Shown piece by piece: positions 25,548 to 33,804 of a stretch of 62,434 nucleotides of DNA. The position numbers were made by a program, and so were the translations under genes. How positions within the stretch are numbered: the stretch's first letter is position 1; the number at the start of each line of letters is the position of its first letter. Where the stretch lies: assembly GCF_001816145.1 (NCBI RefSeq), contig NZ_MDZB01000097.1, positions 1-62,434 of the forward strand, in the 5' to 3' direction. Under the pieces are notes generated by a model. That model was not told where the DNA came from. It did no database searches and saw nothing but the letters and a program-made list of their open reading frames with translations. This stretch comes from Hymenobacter lapidarius. GTDB taxonomy: Bacteria > Bacteroidota > Bacteroidia > Cytophagales > Hymenobacteraceae.

Positions 25548-26045
25548 ATGCTCCTCATGCGCAGCTTTCTTGTGGCCTTATTGGCCGTTCCCGCCCTGTC
25601 CCTGGCCGCTCAGGCCCAAACCGCGCCGGCTGCTTCGGCCGATGAAACGGCGGTGCGCGCCGTGCTGAAGCAGTACCAGCAGGCCGTCGAAAAGCTCGAC
25701 ACCACTGGCACCGACCGTCTGTTTGCGCCCAAGTCCCAGGTATTTGAGTCGGGCAGCGCCGAGGGCAGCTACCGCCACTATGCCAACCACCACTTGGGCC
25801 CGGAACTCAAGGAATTCAGCTCCTTCACTTACGATAACTACAAGGTGAGCGTGCAGGTGGACGGCCCCTACGCCTTCGCCACCGAAACCTACGGCTACAC
25901 CATCGGCCTGAAACCCGACCCCAAGGCCAAGGCCAAAGCCGCGCCCGCGCCCGTTGAGCGCAAAGGGGTGGCCACGTCGGTGCTGCGCAAGAATGCCGCC
26001 GGCCAGTGGCAAATCGTGAGCAGCCACAACTCGGCCCGCAAGTAG
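25548..26045 (+). CDS. Secreted NTF2/SnoaL-like protein
   Basis: A 165-residue exported protein with a signal peptide ending SLAAQAQ. A single NTF2-like cone-fold domain follows (DETAVRAVLKQYQQAVEKLD, then the beta-sheet segment PYAFATETYGY). The C-terminus WQIVSSHNSARK is typical of DUF4440/SnoaL proteins. Function is not predictable from this fold. Its location between the adaptor and the RND permease suggests a periplasmic accessory role, but I know of no precedent that I can name. Confidence 0.75.
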   Translation: MLLMRSFLVALLAVPALSLAAQAQTAPAASADETAVRAVLKQYQQAVEKLDTTGTDRLFAPKSQVFESGSAEGSYRHYANHHLGPELKEFSSFTYDNYKVSVQVDGPYAFATETYGYTIGLKPDPKAKAKAAPAPVERKGVATSVLRKNAAGQWQIVSSHNSARK

Positions 26046-26204
26046 GATTTGCGGCTACTCAATGATACCCGAGTCAGCCTACTGATTACGCGCCTGGTGC
26101 CCGTTGATTCTGATTGGTCTGCGCTACTCAGCTTCTGCGGTATCAGCCGCTGACTCTGCTGCCTTTTACGACTAATCTGGCAGCCTACTTTTCTGCTTTC
26201 ATCG

Positions 26205-29200
26205 ATGCTTGACAAGATAATTCGCTTTGCCCTGCAAAACCGCCTGCTGATGCTGGCTTTTGCCGTGGGCCTCCTCATTGCCGGCACTTACACGGCCAAT
26301 CAGCTGCCCGTGGACGTGCTGCCCGACCTGGACCGCCCCCGCGTGACGGTGTTCCTGGAAGCGCCCGGCATGGCCCCCGAGGAAGTGGAGGCCCTGGTGA
26401 CGCTGCCCGTGGAAACGGCCCTGAACGGGGCCACCGGCGTGTCGGCGGTGCGCTCCAATTCGGCCATCGGCCTGGGCATGGTGTTCGTGGAGTTCGACTA
26501 CGGAACCGACATTTTCACGGCCCGCCAGATTGTGAGCGAGAAGCTGCAAACCACCGGCGAGCAACTGCCGCAAGGGGTGACGCCGGTGCTGGGCCCCATT
26601 TCCTCGGTCATGGGCCAGATTATGCTGGTGGGGCTGTCGGGTGGAAAGCAAACCAACGCCGCCGACCTGCGCACGCTGGCCAACTACACCGTGCGCCAGC
26701 GCCTGCTCAGCATTCCCGGCATTGCCCAGGTCATTCCCATCGGCGGCGACAACCTGCAGTACCAGGTGCTGCTGGACATGCCCCGCCTGAACGCCACCGG
26801 GCTGACGGTGAATCAGGTAGAAGAGTCGTTGCGCCAGTCGAACCTGAATACCACCGGCAACTTTTTTGACCGCAATGGCTCGGAGGTGCTCATCCGCAAC
26901 CTGGGCCGGCTGCGCTCGGTGGCGGACATCGAGAACATCGTTGTAGGCTACCGCGAACAGTCACCCATCCGCGTGGCCGACGTGGCCAAGGTGGAGTTCG
27001 GGGCCCGCTTCAAACGCGGCGACGGCAGCGTGAACGGCCAGCCCGCCGTGATTCTGAGCATCGAGAAGCAGCCCGGCGCCGCCACCGTGGGCCTGACCCA
27101 GGCCGTGGAGAAAGCCCTGGTCGAACTCAAGCCTTCGCTGCCCAAGGACGTGCAGGTGAATACGCGCCTTTTCAAGCAGTCGGAGTTTATTGAGTCGTCG
27201 ATTTCCAACGTGGAGGAAGCCCTGCGCGACGGCGCCATTCTGGTGGTCATCGTGCTGTTTGCCTTTTTGCTGAACGTGCGCACCACCTTCATTTCGCTGG
27301 TCGCCATTCCGCTCTCGCTGCTGGTCACGGCGCTGGTATTCAAAGCGGCGGGCATTTCTATCAACACCATGACGCTGGGCGGGTTGGCCATTGCGATTGG
27401 CGAGCTGGTCGACGACGCCATCGTGGACGTGGAAAACGTGTACCGGCGCCTGCGCGAAAACAAGCAACGGCCCGACCCGCAACCGGTGCTGCGCGTCGTG
27501 TATTCGGCCTCGTCGGAAGTGCGCAACTCCATCGTCTACGCCACCATTATCGTGGTGCTGGTGTTTTTGCCACTGTTCGCGCTGGAGGGTATGGAAGGCC
27601 GCATTTTCGCGCCCCTGGGCATTGCCTACATCACCAGCATCGTGGCCTCGCTCTTCGTTTCGCTTACGGTGACGCCGGTGCTCTGCTACTACCTGCTGCC
27701 CGGCATGAAGCAGATGGACCACCCCGAAACCGACGGCGGGCTGGTGCGCTGGCTCAAGAAAAAGGACACCCGCCTGCTGGGTTGGGGCCTGGCTCATCCC
27801 AAAACAGTGCTGGGAGTTGCTGGCGCCCTGTTGATAGCGGCCCTGGCCTTTATTCCCTTCTTCGGCACCGAGTTTCTGCCGCCCTTCAACGAAGGCTCCC
27901 TGACGGTGAACTTCTCGGCTCCGGCCGGCACCTCGCTCACCGAATCCAACCGCCTGGGCACGCTGGGCGAGCAGCAGATGCTCAAGATTCCGGAAGTGGC
28001 CTACACGGCCCGCCGCACCGGTCGCGCCGAGCTCGACGAGCACGCCGAATCGGTGAACAACTCCGAAATCGAAGTCGCCTTCAAGACCGAAGCCGAGCTG
28101 GAGAAGGAGGGCAAAACCATGCGCAGCCGAGACGAAATCCTGGCCGACATGCGCGACAAGCTCAGCCTGATTACGGGCGTGAACGTGAACATCGGCCAGC
28201 CCATTTCCCACCGCCTCGACCACCTGCTGAGCGGGGTGCGGGCCCAGGTGGCCATTAAGGTGTTCGGCAACGATTTGCTGGAGCTGCGCCGCTACGCCAA
28301 CGAGGTGCGGGCCGCTGCCAGCACCGTGCCCGGCGTGGTGGACCTGCAGGTGGAGAAACAGGTGCAGATTCCGCAGCTGCTGATTCGGCCCAAAGACGAC
28401 GCCCTGCGCGCCTACGGCATGGGCCGCGGGGAGCTGGTGCGCGACCTGGAAACGCTGTTTCAGGGAACCGTGGTGTCGCAGATGGTCGACGGCCAGAAGC
28501 GCTTCGACCTGGTGGTGAAGCTGCCCGAAGCCCAGCGCAACGACCTGGCCGCCATCAGCCAGACCCGCATCGAAACCCCCAGCGGCGCGTTGATACCCGT
28601 GAGCCAGGTGGCGGAGGTGATTTACGAGCCGGGGCCCAACACCATCAACCACGAAAACACCCAGCGCCGCATCACCATCTCGCTCAACGTGGCCGAGCGC
28701 GACCTGGGCTCCACGGTGCAGGAAATTCAAGCCAGAATCGGCCAGCAGGTGAAGCTGCCGCCGGGCTACTACCTCACCTACGGCGGGCAGTTCGAGAGCC
28801 AGCAGTCGGCCTCGCAGAAGATACTGTGGCTGAGCCTGTTTTCGCTGGCTGGCATCTTCCTGGTGCTGTTCTCGCACTTCAAGTCCTCGCTGATGGTGGG
28901 GCAGATTATGCTCAATATCCCGCTGGCCCTCATCGGCTCGGTGGTGGCGGTGCTGCTCACCGGCGGCACGTTCAGCATTGCCTCGCTGGTGGGCTTCATC
29001 ACGCTCACCGGCATCGCCTCGCGCAACGGCATCATGATGATTTCGCACTACATCCACCTCGTGGAGCACGAGGGCGAGAAGTTCGGCATCCCCATGATTA
29101 TCCGCGGCTCGCTGGAACGGCTGGTGCCGGTGCTGATGACGGCGCTGGTGGCGGCCCTGGCCCTGGTGCCGCTCACGCTGGCCAAGGACGCGCCGGGCAA

Positions 29201-29426
29201 GGAAATTCTGTATCCGGTAGCTACCGTGATTCTGGGCGGCCTGCTCAGCTCCACTTTCCTCGATATCATCGTGACGCCGGTAGTGTTCTGGCTGGTGGGG
29301 GAGAAGGCCCTGGCCCAGTACTTCGCCTCCCATCGGGAAGTGGGCCTCAACGAGCACCCGCAGGAAATTGACGCGCAGCCGCTCACACCGCCCGCCGACC
29401 AGAACCCGGTGCAGCCTGCCGTTTAA
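26205..29426 (+). CDS. Heavy-metal-type RND efflux permease (CusA/CzcA family)
   Basis: A 1073-residue inner-membrane pump with the twelve-helix RND layout and two large periplasmic domains. Typical features are QLPVDVLPDLDRPRV near the N-terminus, the proton-relay helix AIGELVDDAIVDVENVYRRL (about residues 398-417) and GFITLTGIASRNGIMMISHY in the tenth or eleventh helix. In the pore-domain region equivalent to the CusA Met-triad segment this protein reads NIGQPISHRLDHLLSGVRA, with no Met, which is closer to CzcA. It probably exports a divalent metal, or copper by other ligands. ATG at 26205; the 159-base gap before it holds no clear element. Confidence 0.9.
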   Translation: MLDKIIRFALQNRLLMLAFAVGLLIAGTYTANQLPVDVLPDLDRPRVTVFLEAPGMAPEEVEALVTLPVETALNGATGVSAVRSNSAIGLGMVFVEFDYGTDIFTARQIVSEKLQTTGEQLPQGVTPVLGPISSVMGQIMLVGLSGGKQTNAADLRTLANYTVRQRLLSIPGIAQVIPIGGDNLQYQVLLDMPRLNATGLTVNQVEESLRQSNLNTTGNFFDRNGSEVLIRNLGRLRSVADIENIVVGYREQSPIRVADVAKVEFGARFKRGDGSVNGQPAVILSIEKQPGAATVGLTQAVEKALVELKPSLPKDVQVNTRLFKQSEFIESSISNVEEALRDGAILVVIVLFAFLLNVRTTFISLVAIPLSLLVTALVFKAAGISINTMTLGGLAIAIGELVDDAIVDVENVYRRLRENKQRPDPQPVLRVVYSASSEVRNSIVYATIIVVLVFLPLFALEGMEGRIFAPLGIAYITSIVASLFVSLTVTPVLCYYLLPGMKQMDHPETDGGLVRWLKKKDTRLLGWGLAHPKTVLGVAGALLIAALAFIPFFGTEFLPPFNEGSLTVNFSAPAGTSLTESNRLGTLGEQQMLKIPEVAYTARRTGRAELDEHAESVNNSEIEVAFKTEAELEKEGKTMRSRDEILADMRDKLSLITGVNVNIGQPISHRLDHLLSGVRAQVAIKVFGNDLLELRRYANEVRAAASTVPGVVDLQVEKQVQIPQLLIRPKDDALRAYGMGRGELVRDLETLFQGTVVSQMVDGQKRFDLVVKLPEAQRNDLAAISQTRIETPSGALIPVSQVAEVIYEPGPNTINHENTQRRITISLNVAERDLGSTVQEIQARIGQQVKLPPGYYLTYGGQFESQQSASQKILWLSLFSLAGIFLVLFSHFKSSLMVGQIMLNIPLALIGSVVAVLLTGGTFSIASLVGFITLTGIASRNGIMMISHYIHLVEHEGEKFGIPMIIRGSLERLVPVLMTALVAALALVPLTLAKDAPGKEILYPVATVILGGLLSSTFLDIIVTPVVFWLVGEKALAQYFASHREVGLNEHPQEIDAQPLTPPADQNPVQPAV

Positions 29427-29436
29427 CTAGCTATTA

Positions 29437-30063
29437 ATGCTGCCCAACCACTCTTTTTCGCCCGACACTAGATGCACAGTGCTTTATATCAAGCACATGG
29501 TGTGCCCGCGCGGTATCCGGGTGGTGCGGTACGAGCTGGAAAGTCTGGGGCTACGGGTACTGCAGGTGCGGCTGGGGGCGGCTACCGTGGCTGGCCCGGC
29601 CACGGCGCTGGATTGGGCACGTATTCGGGAAGCGCTGGCGATGGCCGGCTTTGCCCTACTCAAAACCCCCAAGCACGTGTTGGCTACGCAGGTCAGGCAC
29701 CTGGTAGACGAGCTGCTGCGCCGCCCCTTCACGGTTGCGCACCGCGACGTGATTGCTGCCCTGGCGCAGGAGGCGGGCATGGGCGTGCGCCAGCTGCACG
29801 GCCTGTTTGCCCGGCTGCCCGGCCCTGGGAGCCTGCCCGGCTACATTAAACACCAGCGACTGGCTTACGCGCAGGAGCTGCTGGAGGCGTCCCCGCTGAG
29901 CATCGGCCGCATTGCCCGGCAGCTGGGGTATAGCAGTCTGGCGCATTTTTCCGGGCAGTTTCGGCGGTTTGCGCAGTGCGCGCCGTCGGCCTACCGCCAG
30001 CAGCAGCGCGTTGCCCCTGAAGCTGCTGTGCTGGATGCGGAGGTGCCAAATAGTGCAAGCTAA
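29437..30063 (+). CDS. Second AraC regulator with HMA-like domain, one metal Cys missing
   Basis: A 208-residue paralogue of the regulator at 15487, with an N-terminal HMA-like fold and a C-terminal AraC helix-turn-helix (RIARQLGYSSLAHFSGQF). Where the first regulator has MVCPQC, this one has MVCPRG: Cys23 is kept but the second cysteine is Gly26, which needs a single TGT to GGT change. The final AraC signature is also altered (FAQCAPSAYR instead of the usual TGLTP block). It begins ten bases after the permease. It may sense with one Cys, dimerise through it, or be losing function. Confidence 0.82.
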   Translation: MLPNHSFSPDTRCTVLYIKHMVCPRGIRVVRYELESLGLRVLQVRLGAATVAGPATALDWARIREALAMAGFALLKTPKHVLATQVRHLVDELLRRPFTVAHRDVIAALAQEAGMGVRQLHGLFARLPGPGSLPGYIKHQRLAYAQELLEASPLSIGRIARQLGYSSLAHFSGQFRRFAQCAPSAYRQQQRVAPEAAVLDAEVPNSAS

Positions 30064-30141
30064 AAGACGAAAAACGTAAAACCGGCTGCATGGGCTTGGG
30101 GTATACCACAGGGTAACTATCAACCACAAACTTCTTTTCCC

Positions 30142-30477
30142 ATGCATACCCAAAACCAATCCCTCCTCGAAGCCCTCAACGCCTGCATTGCTGCCTGCGA
30201 GCACTGCGCCTCTTCCTGCCTGCAGGAGGAAGACGTGAAAATGATGGCCCGCTGCATCAGCATCGACCGCGACTGTGCCGACATCTGCGCTCTCACGGCC
30301 CGCTTCGTGGCCCGCGGCTCCGAGCACGCCGCCCATCTGCTCAAGGAATGCGCCGAAATCTGCGGAATCTGCGCCGCCGAGTGTGAAAAGCACGGCGCCC
30401 ACATGCAGCATTGCCAGGAGTGCGCCGAAGCTTGCCGGCGCTGCGAGGAGGCCTGCCGCGCGGGCCTGGCTGCATAG
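30142..30477 (+). CDS. Cysteine-rich copper-storage protein (Csp / DUF326-like)
   Basis: A 111-residue protein with 16 cysteines, most spaced three or four residues apart along four helices: Cys15, 19, 22, 26, 38, 45, 49, 70, 74, 77, 81, 91, 94, 98, 101 and 105. This is the pattern of Csp proteins, in which thiols lining a four-helix bundle hold many Cu(I) ions. There is no signal peptide, so it matches the cytosolic Csp3 type rather than exported Csp1. It lies 78 bases after the second regulator and before the copper chaperone, consistent with a cytosolic copper sink. Confidence 0.88.
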   Translation: MHTQNQSLLEALNACIAACEHCASSCLQEEDVKMMARCISIDRDCADICALTARFVARGSEHAAHLLKECAEICGICAAECEKHGAHMQHCQECAEACRRCEEACRAGLAA

Positions 30478-30617
30478 TCTAATGGCCTGAAGCAAAGCGC
30501 AGCCGGGAAATCATGCAAGCCAGCGGCGCAATTCTGTACTGGTCTGGCTGCACCTGGCCGCAACTTTGCGTGTTCTATTCACACGGACCACCGGTGGCTC
30601 CGCTAGCTCTATTCGTC

Positions 30618-30827
30618 ATGAAAACGCTCCAATTCAAAACCAACATCAACTGCGGTGGCTGCATCAAGTCCGTTACGCCTGTCCTCAACCAGGAAGCCGG
30701 CGCCGGCAACTGGCAGGTAGATACCGCCAACCCCGACAAGATTCTCACCGTCACCTCCGACAAGCTCACTGCCGAGCAGATAATGCAGGCCGTACAAAAG
30801 TCCGGGTTTGAGATTCAGGCGGCGTAG
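30618..30827 (+). CDS. HMA-domain copper chaperone
   Basis: A 69-residue ferredoxin-like metallochaperone. The N-terminus TLQFKTNINCGGCIKSV carries the metal-binding Cys12 and Cys15 (NCGGC rather than MTCxxC), and KSGFEIQAA closes the last strand. It should shuttle Cu(I) to CopA or to the storage protein. The start is the ATG at 30618; upstream in-frame sequence from 30513 is not family-like. It is the last gene of the plus-strand run, with a strong terminator 23 bases beyond. Confidence 0.88.
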   Translation: MKTLQFKTNINCGGCIKSVTPVLNQEAGAGNWQVDTANPDKILTVTSDKLTAEQIMQAVQKSGFEIQAA

Positions 30828-30849
30828 CTGGTCGGTGCCATCCTCACAA

Positions 30850-30877
30850 AACGCCCGGCCCTGCCGGGCGTTTTTTT
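30850..30877 (+). terminator. Rho-independent terminator of the metal run
   Basis: CGCCCGGC and GCCGGGCG pair around CCT, followed by seven T residues. It lies 23 bases after the chaperone stop and marks the end of the plus-strand run that starts at 19431. Confidence 0.85.
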
Positions 30878-30930
30878 GCTTTGCCAGGCGGGGCCTGTTC
30901 TGCGTGCTACAGGCTCGTGCGTACGCCAGA

Positions 30931-31371
30931 ATGTGGCTTCACTTATCAAACAGGGATGAATCTATCCGGAGCCAGGACCGGCACTTCCATTTCCTGAACT
31001 CCTGCCCGGTGGCGAGCCGACTCATATATGCTCCCGACCTGCTGGCCTCTTTGCTCTTGTACGCCGACGTGCTCAACCTGCCGGCCGAAGCGGTGCCGAG
31101 GGAGTTGCCCGCGCTACGATTGCCCGGCGCAGATACGCTGGTGTTTTCCGCGTAGGCCCGGCCGGGGGCGCACGTGCTGCCGGTGGCATCGGTTGCTGAC
31201 GCCCGGCAACGGTTTGAGCACCGTCCGCTGGTGCCGGGCGAAAACCAGGGTCGGATAGTGACGACTGGCCCCGGCCACCTCTCCCTCATCTACCCGGCCA
31301 ACAACCAGCTCACGCTTCTGAAGCCAGGCGCTGGTGCGGTACCCCTTTCTAGCAAGAATGAATTTTCTTAA
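30931..31371 (+). pseudogene. Broken reading frame, protein-like on both sides of a stop
   Basis: A frame from ATG 30931 runs to TAG at 31153-31155 and continues in the same frame to TGA or TAA after 31371. Both parts look like protein: LLASLLLYADVLNLPAEAV and LPALRLPGADTLVF before the stop, and VLPVASVADARQRFEHRPLVPGEN then HLSLIYPANNQLTLLKPG after it. I do not recognise the family. It could be a decayed gene of about 145 residues or two chance frames; its position just after a terminator and before a tRNA suits a remnant of an insertion. No promoter was seen. Confidence 0.35.
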
Positions 31372-31390
31372 ATCTGCCACTGAAAAAATA

Positions 31391-31423
31391 AAAAGGCCAT
31401 TTCCGATGAGGAAATGGCCTTTT
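31391..31423 (-). terminator. Terminator of tRNA-Asp (bidirectional)
   Basis: AAAAGGCCATTTCC pairs with GGAAATGGCCTTTT around GATGA. A/T runs on both sides let it act on either strand. It sits 13 bases beyond the 3' end of the minus-strand tRNA. Confidence 0.85.
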
Positions 31424-31436
31424 TAGCAAACGATAG

Positions 31437-31510
31437 CGGTCTGGACGGGACTCGAACCCGCGACCTCCGCCGTGACAGGGCGGCATTCTAACCAACTGAA
31501 CTACCAAACC
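31437..31510 (-). tRNA. tRNA-Asp (anticodon GTC)
   Basis: On the minus strand the 74 bases fold as a standard tRNA. The acceptor stem GGTTTGG/CCAGACC has one G-U pair. The anticodon stem CCGCC/GGCGG closes the loop CTGTCAC with anticodon GTC, and the T-arm contains GGTTCGAGTCC. The discriminator base is G, as expected for tRNA-Asp, and the terminal CCA is not encoded. A promoter lies upstream and a terminator downstream, so it is transcribed alone. Confidence 0.95.
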
Positions 31511-31555
31511 GTTTGCCTAGGTGGAGAAGCCGTGTGCTTTTCCGTTTTGGTGATA

Positions 31556-31587
31556 CAAAGGTAGGGGAATAAAACCGCGTCCTGCAA
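31556..31587 (-). promoter_or_regulatory. Promoter of tRNA-Asp
   Basis: On the minus strand TTG, a 21-base spacer and TACCTTTG (31556-31563 on the plus strand) give a good TTG/TAnnTTTG match. The -7 box lies 45 bases upstream of the tRNA 5' end. Confidence 0.6.
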
Positions 31588-31667
31588 GCTCTGGGCCAAA
31601 GTTTTTCTAAAAAAGGGAGGCTGGGAACGGTTGTATGTTGTTTTTCAGGCTCATTAATTTTTGTGGG

Positions 31668-31696
31668 TTGCTGCTGCGATGGATGTTTTACCTTTG
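31668..31696 (+). promoter_or_regulatory. Promoter of accA
   Basis: TTG (31668-31670), an 18-base spacer and a perfect box TACCTTTG (31689-31696) lie 108 bases before the accA ATG. This leaves a long 5' leader of about 100 bases in which I recognise no riboswitch or hairpin. Confidence 0.6.
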
Positions 31697-31804
31697 CCAT
31701 CCGCCTGATGAACGGCTTTTGCGGCTGAGGGATGTGGTTTTCCTCCGCAAAGGCTTTCCGTGGTGTTCTTCTCTCGTCTTTCCATTTGAAATAGTCCGTA
31801 TTCC

Positions 31805-32752
31805 ATGCTCCTTGATTTTGAACAACCCATCGTTGCGTTAGAAGGCAAGCTTCTTGAAATGCAAAAGCTGGCCGATGAGAGCGACGTCGACGTGAGCGAG
31901 GCCGTGGCGGCGCTGCAAGCCAAAATAAAGGCTCTCAAGAAAGAAACGTATGCCAACCTCACCCGCTGGCAGCGGGTGCAGCTTTCGCGCCACCCGGAGC
32001 GGCCTTATACCCTGGACTATATTGAGGGCATGGCCGACAAGTTTGTGGAGCTGCACGGCGACCGTACCGTGGGCGACGACAAGGCCATGGTGGGCGGTTT
32101 CGGCGAGATAGACGGCCACCCGGTTATGTTCATTGGCCAGCAAAAGGGACATAATACCAAGCAGCGCCAGTTTCGCAATTTCGGCATGCCCAATCCCGAA
32201 GGGTACCGCAAGGCCCTGCGCCTAATGAAGCTGGCCGAGAAATTTAACGTGCCGGTGGTGACGCTGATTGACACGCCGGGCGCTTTTCCGGGTCTGGAGG
32301 CCGAGGAACGGGGGCAGGGCGAGGCCATTGCGCGCAACCTCAAGGAGATGTTTATGCTGAAGGTGCCGGTGGTGTGCGTTATCATTGGCGAGGGCGCCAG
32401 CGGCGGGGCTCTGGGTATTGCCATCGGCGACCGGGTGCTGATGCTGGAAAACACCTGGTACTCGGTGATTTCGCCCGAGTCGTGCAGCAGCATTCTGTGG
32501 CGGTCCTGGGATTATAAGGAGCAAGCCGCCGAGGCGCTCAAGCTCACGGCCATCGACATGCAAAAAGCCGGCTTGGTGGACGGCATCGTGAAAGAGCCAC
32601 TGGGCGGAGCGCACACGGCTCCCGAGCAAATGATTGAAACGCTGAAAAATACGCTGCTGAAGACGCTCAAAGAACTGGAAAGCATCGCGCCGGCAGACCG
32701 GATTTCGCAGCGCATCGACAAGTTTTCGGCAATGGGCGTGGTGGTGGAGTAA
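31805..32752 (+). CDS. accA: Acetyl-CoA carboxylase carboxyltransferase subunit alpha
   Basis: A 315-residue alpha subunit of the carboxyltransferase that moves CO2 from carboxybiotin to acetyl-CoA, the first step of fatty acid synthesis. The N-terminal helical segment ([16 protein letters not shown]) is typical of AccA. The crotonase-like core has [25 protein letters not shown] and [10 protein letters not shown], and [11 protein letters not shown] lies in the CoA-binding region. Length is normal. AccD and the biotin subunits are not in this window. A 7-base-period inverted repeat follows four bases after the stop. Confidence 0.96.
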   Translation: MLLDFEQPIVALEGKLLEMQKLADESDVDVSEAVAALQAKIKALKKETYANLTRWQRVQLSRHPERPYTLDYIEGMADKFVELHGDRTVGDDKAMVGGFGEIDGHPVMFIGQQKGHNTKQRQFRNFGMPNPEGYRKALRLMKLAEKFNVPVVTLIDTPGAFPGLEAEERGQGEAIARNLKEMFMLKVPVVCVIIGEGASGGALGIAIGDRVLMLENTWYSVISPESCSSILWRSWDYKEQAAEALKLTAIDMQKAGLVDGIVKEPLGGAHTAPEQMIETLKNTLLKTLKELESIAPADRISQRIDKFSAMGVVVE

Positions 32753-32755
32753 TAC

Positions 32756-32839
32756 CAGTGAACAGTTATCAGTGAGCAATGAACAGTGTTGTTCGGCAAA
32801 CTCCTGGCAACTGCTCACTGCTCACTGATAACTGTTCAC
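32756..32839. repeat. 7-base-period inverted repeat between accA and the hydrolase gene
   Basis: Twelve heptamers in one register. The left arm (32756-32787) reads CAGTGAA, CAGTTAT, CAGTGAG, CAATGAA. The right arm (32808-32839) reads TGCTCAC twice, TGATAAC, TGTTCAC. The 32-base arms are reverse complements except for two bases. The repeat ends seven bases before the next ATG, so the hairpin would lie across the ribosome landing site. Confidence 0.85.
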
Positions 32840-32845
32840 TGACCT

Positions 32846-33694
32846 ATGAAAATCCATACCCTCGACACCGGTCTTTTCAGGCTTGACGGCGGCGCCATGT
32901 TTGGCGTGGTGCCCAAGAGCATATGGCAGAAGCTCAACCCCCCCGATGCGAACAACATGTGCACGTGGGCCATGCGGTGCCTGCTCATTGAGGACGGCGG
33001 TCGTTTGCTGCTGATTGACAACGGGATTGGGGAAAAGCAGGACGAGAAATTCCGGGGGCATTTCTATCTGCACGGCGACGATACGCTGGAAAAATCGTTG
33101 CGCAAGCTGGGGTTTACCAGCGCGGACATCACCGATGTTTTCCTTACGCACCTGCACTTCGACCACTGCGGCGGCTCGGTGCAGCGCAAGGGCGACGGCA
33201 AGCTGGCCCTGGCCTTTCCAAACGCGACGTACTGGAGCAACGACGCGCACTGGCAGTGGGCGGTGCAGCCCAATCCACGCGAGAAGGCCAGCTTTTTGCA
33301 GGAAAATATTTTGCCGATTCAAGAGAGCGGGAATCTGAAGTTTGTGGGCCTGCAAGCCGGGGTTCCGTCCGAGCTACCACAGTTTCGGGAAATCATCATG
33401 GCCGACGGGCACACCGAAAAAATGATGGTGCCGTTGATGGACTACAAGGGCCGTACGCTGGCTTTCGTGGCCGATTTGCTGCCCAGTACCGGGCATATTC
33501 CGCTGCCTTACGTGATGAGCTACGACGTGCGCCCTCTGGTGACTATGACCGAAAAGGAAGCGGTGCTGCGGCGGGCAGCCGATGAAAACTGGGTGCTGGT
33601 CCTCGAACACGACCCTATTCATGAGGCCTGCACCGTACAGCTCACCGACAAAGGCGTCCGCCTGGCCGAAACGCTACGAATCGCGGACCTGTAA
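32846..33694 (+). CDS. Metallo-beta-lactamase-fold hydrolase
   Basis: A 282-residue soluble enzyme. The core metal motif is THLHFDHCGG with His102, His104, Asp106 and His107, and it has an LLIDNGIG strand before it. A late LVLEHDP region supplies the distal His. Overall it resembles lactonase or quorum-quenching AHL-lactonase-like MBL proteins of about 280 residues, but the substrate cannot be fixed. A 7-base-period hairpin lies directly upstream and could modulate translation. Confidence 0.85.
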   Translation: MKIHTLDTGLFRLDGGAMFGVVPKSIWQKLNPPDANNMCTWAMRCLLIEDGGRLLLIDNGIGEKQDEKFRGHFYLHGDDTLEKSLRKLGFTSADITDVFLTHLHFDHCGGSVQRKGDGKLALAFPNATYWSNDAHWQWAVQPNPREKASFLQENILPIQESGNLKFVGLQAGVPSELPQFREIIMADGHTEKMMVPLMDYKGRTLAFVADLLPSTGHIPLPYVMSYDVRPLVTMTEKEAVLRRAADENWVLVLEHDPIHEACTVQLTDKGVRLAETLRIADL

Positions 33695-33804
33695 CGCCAG
33701 CAAAGGGCGCTGCCGCAACGTGCTTGCGCAGGGTGCGGCAGCGGACTGGCGCCACGGGGACCGGGTTGCGAAAAACGATAAATTAAGAGAAATCAAACTA
33801 CACC

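Noticed and set aside
26961..29357. Minus-strand open frame of about 800 codons opposite the RND pump
   Set aside because: The plus-strand gene has full RND motifs; the opposite frame is low-complexity (His/Gln/Gly) with no known fold.
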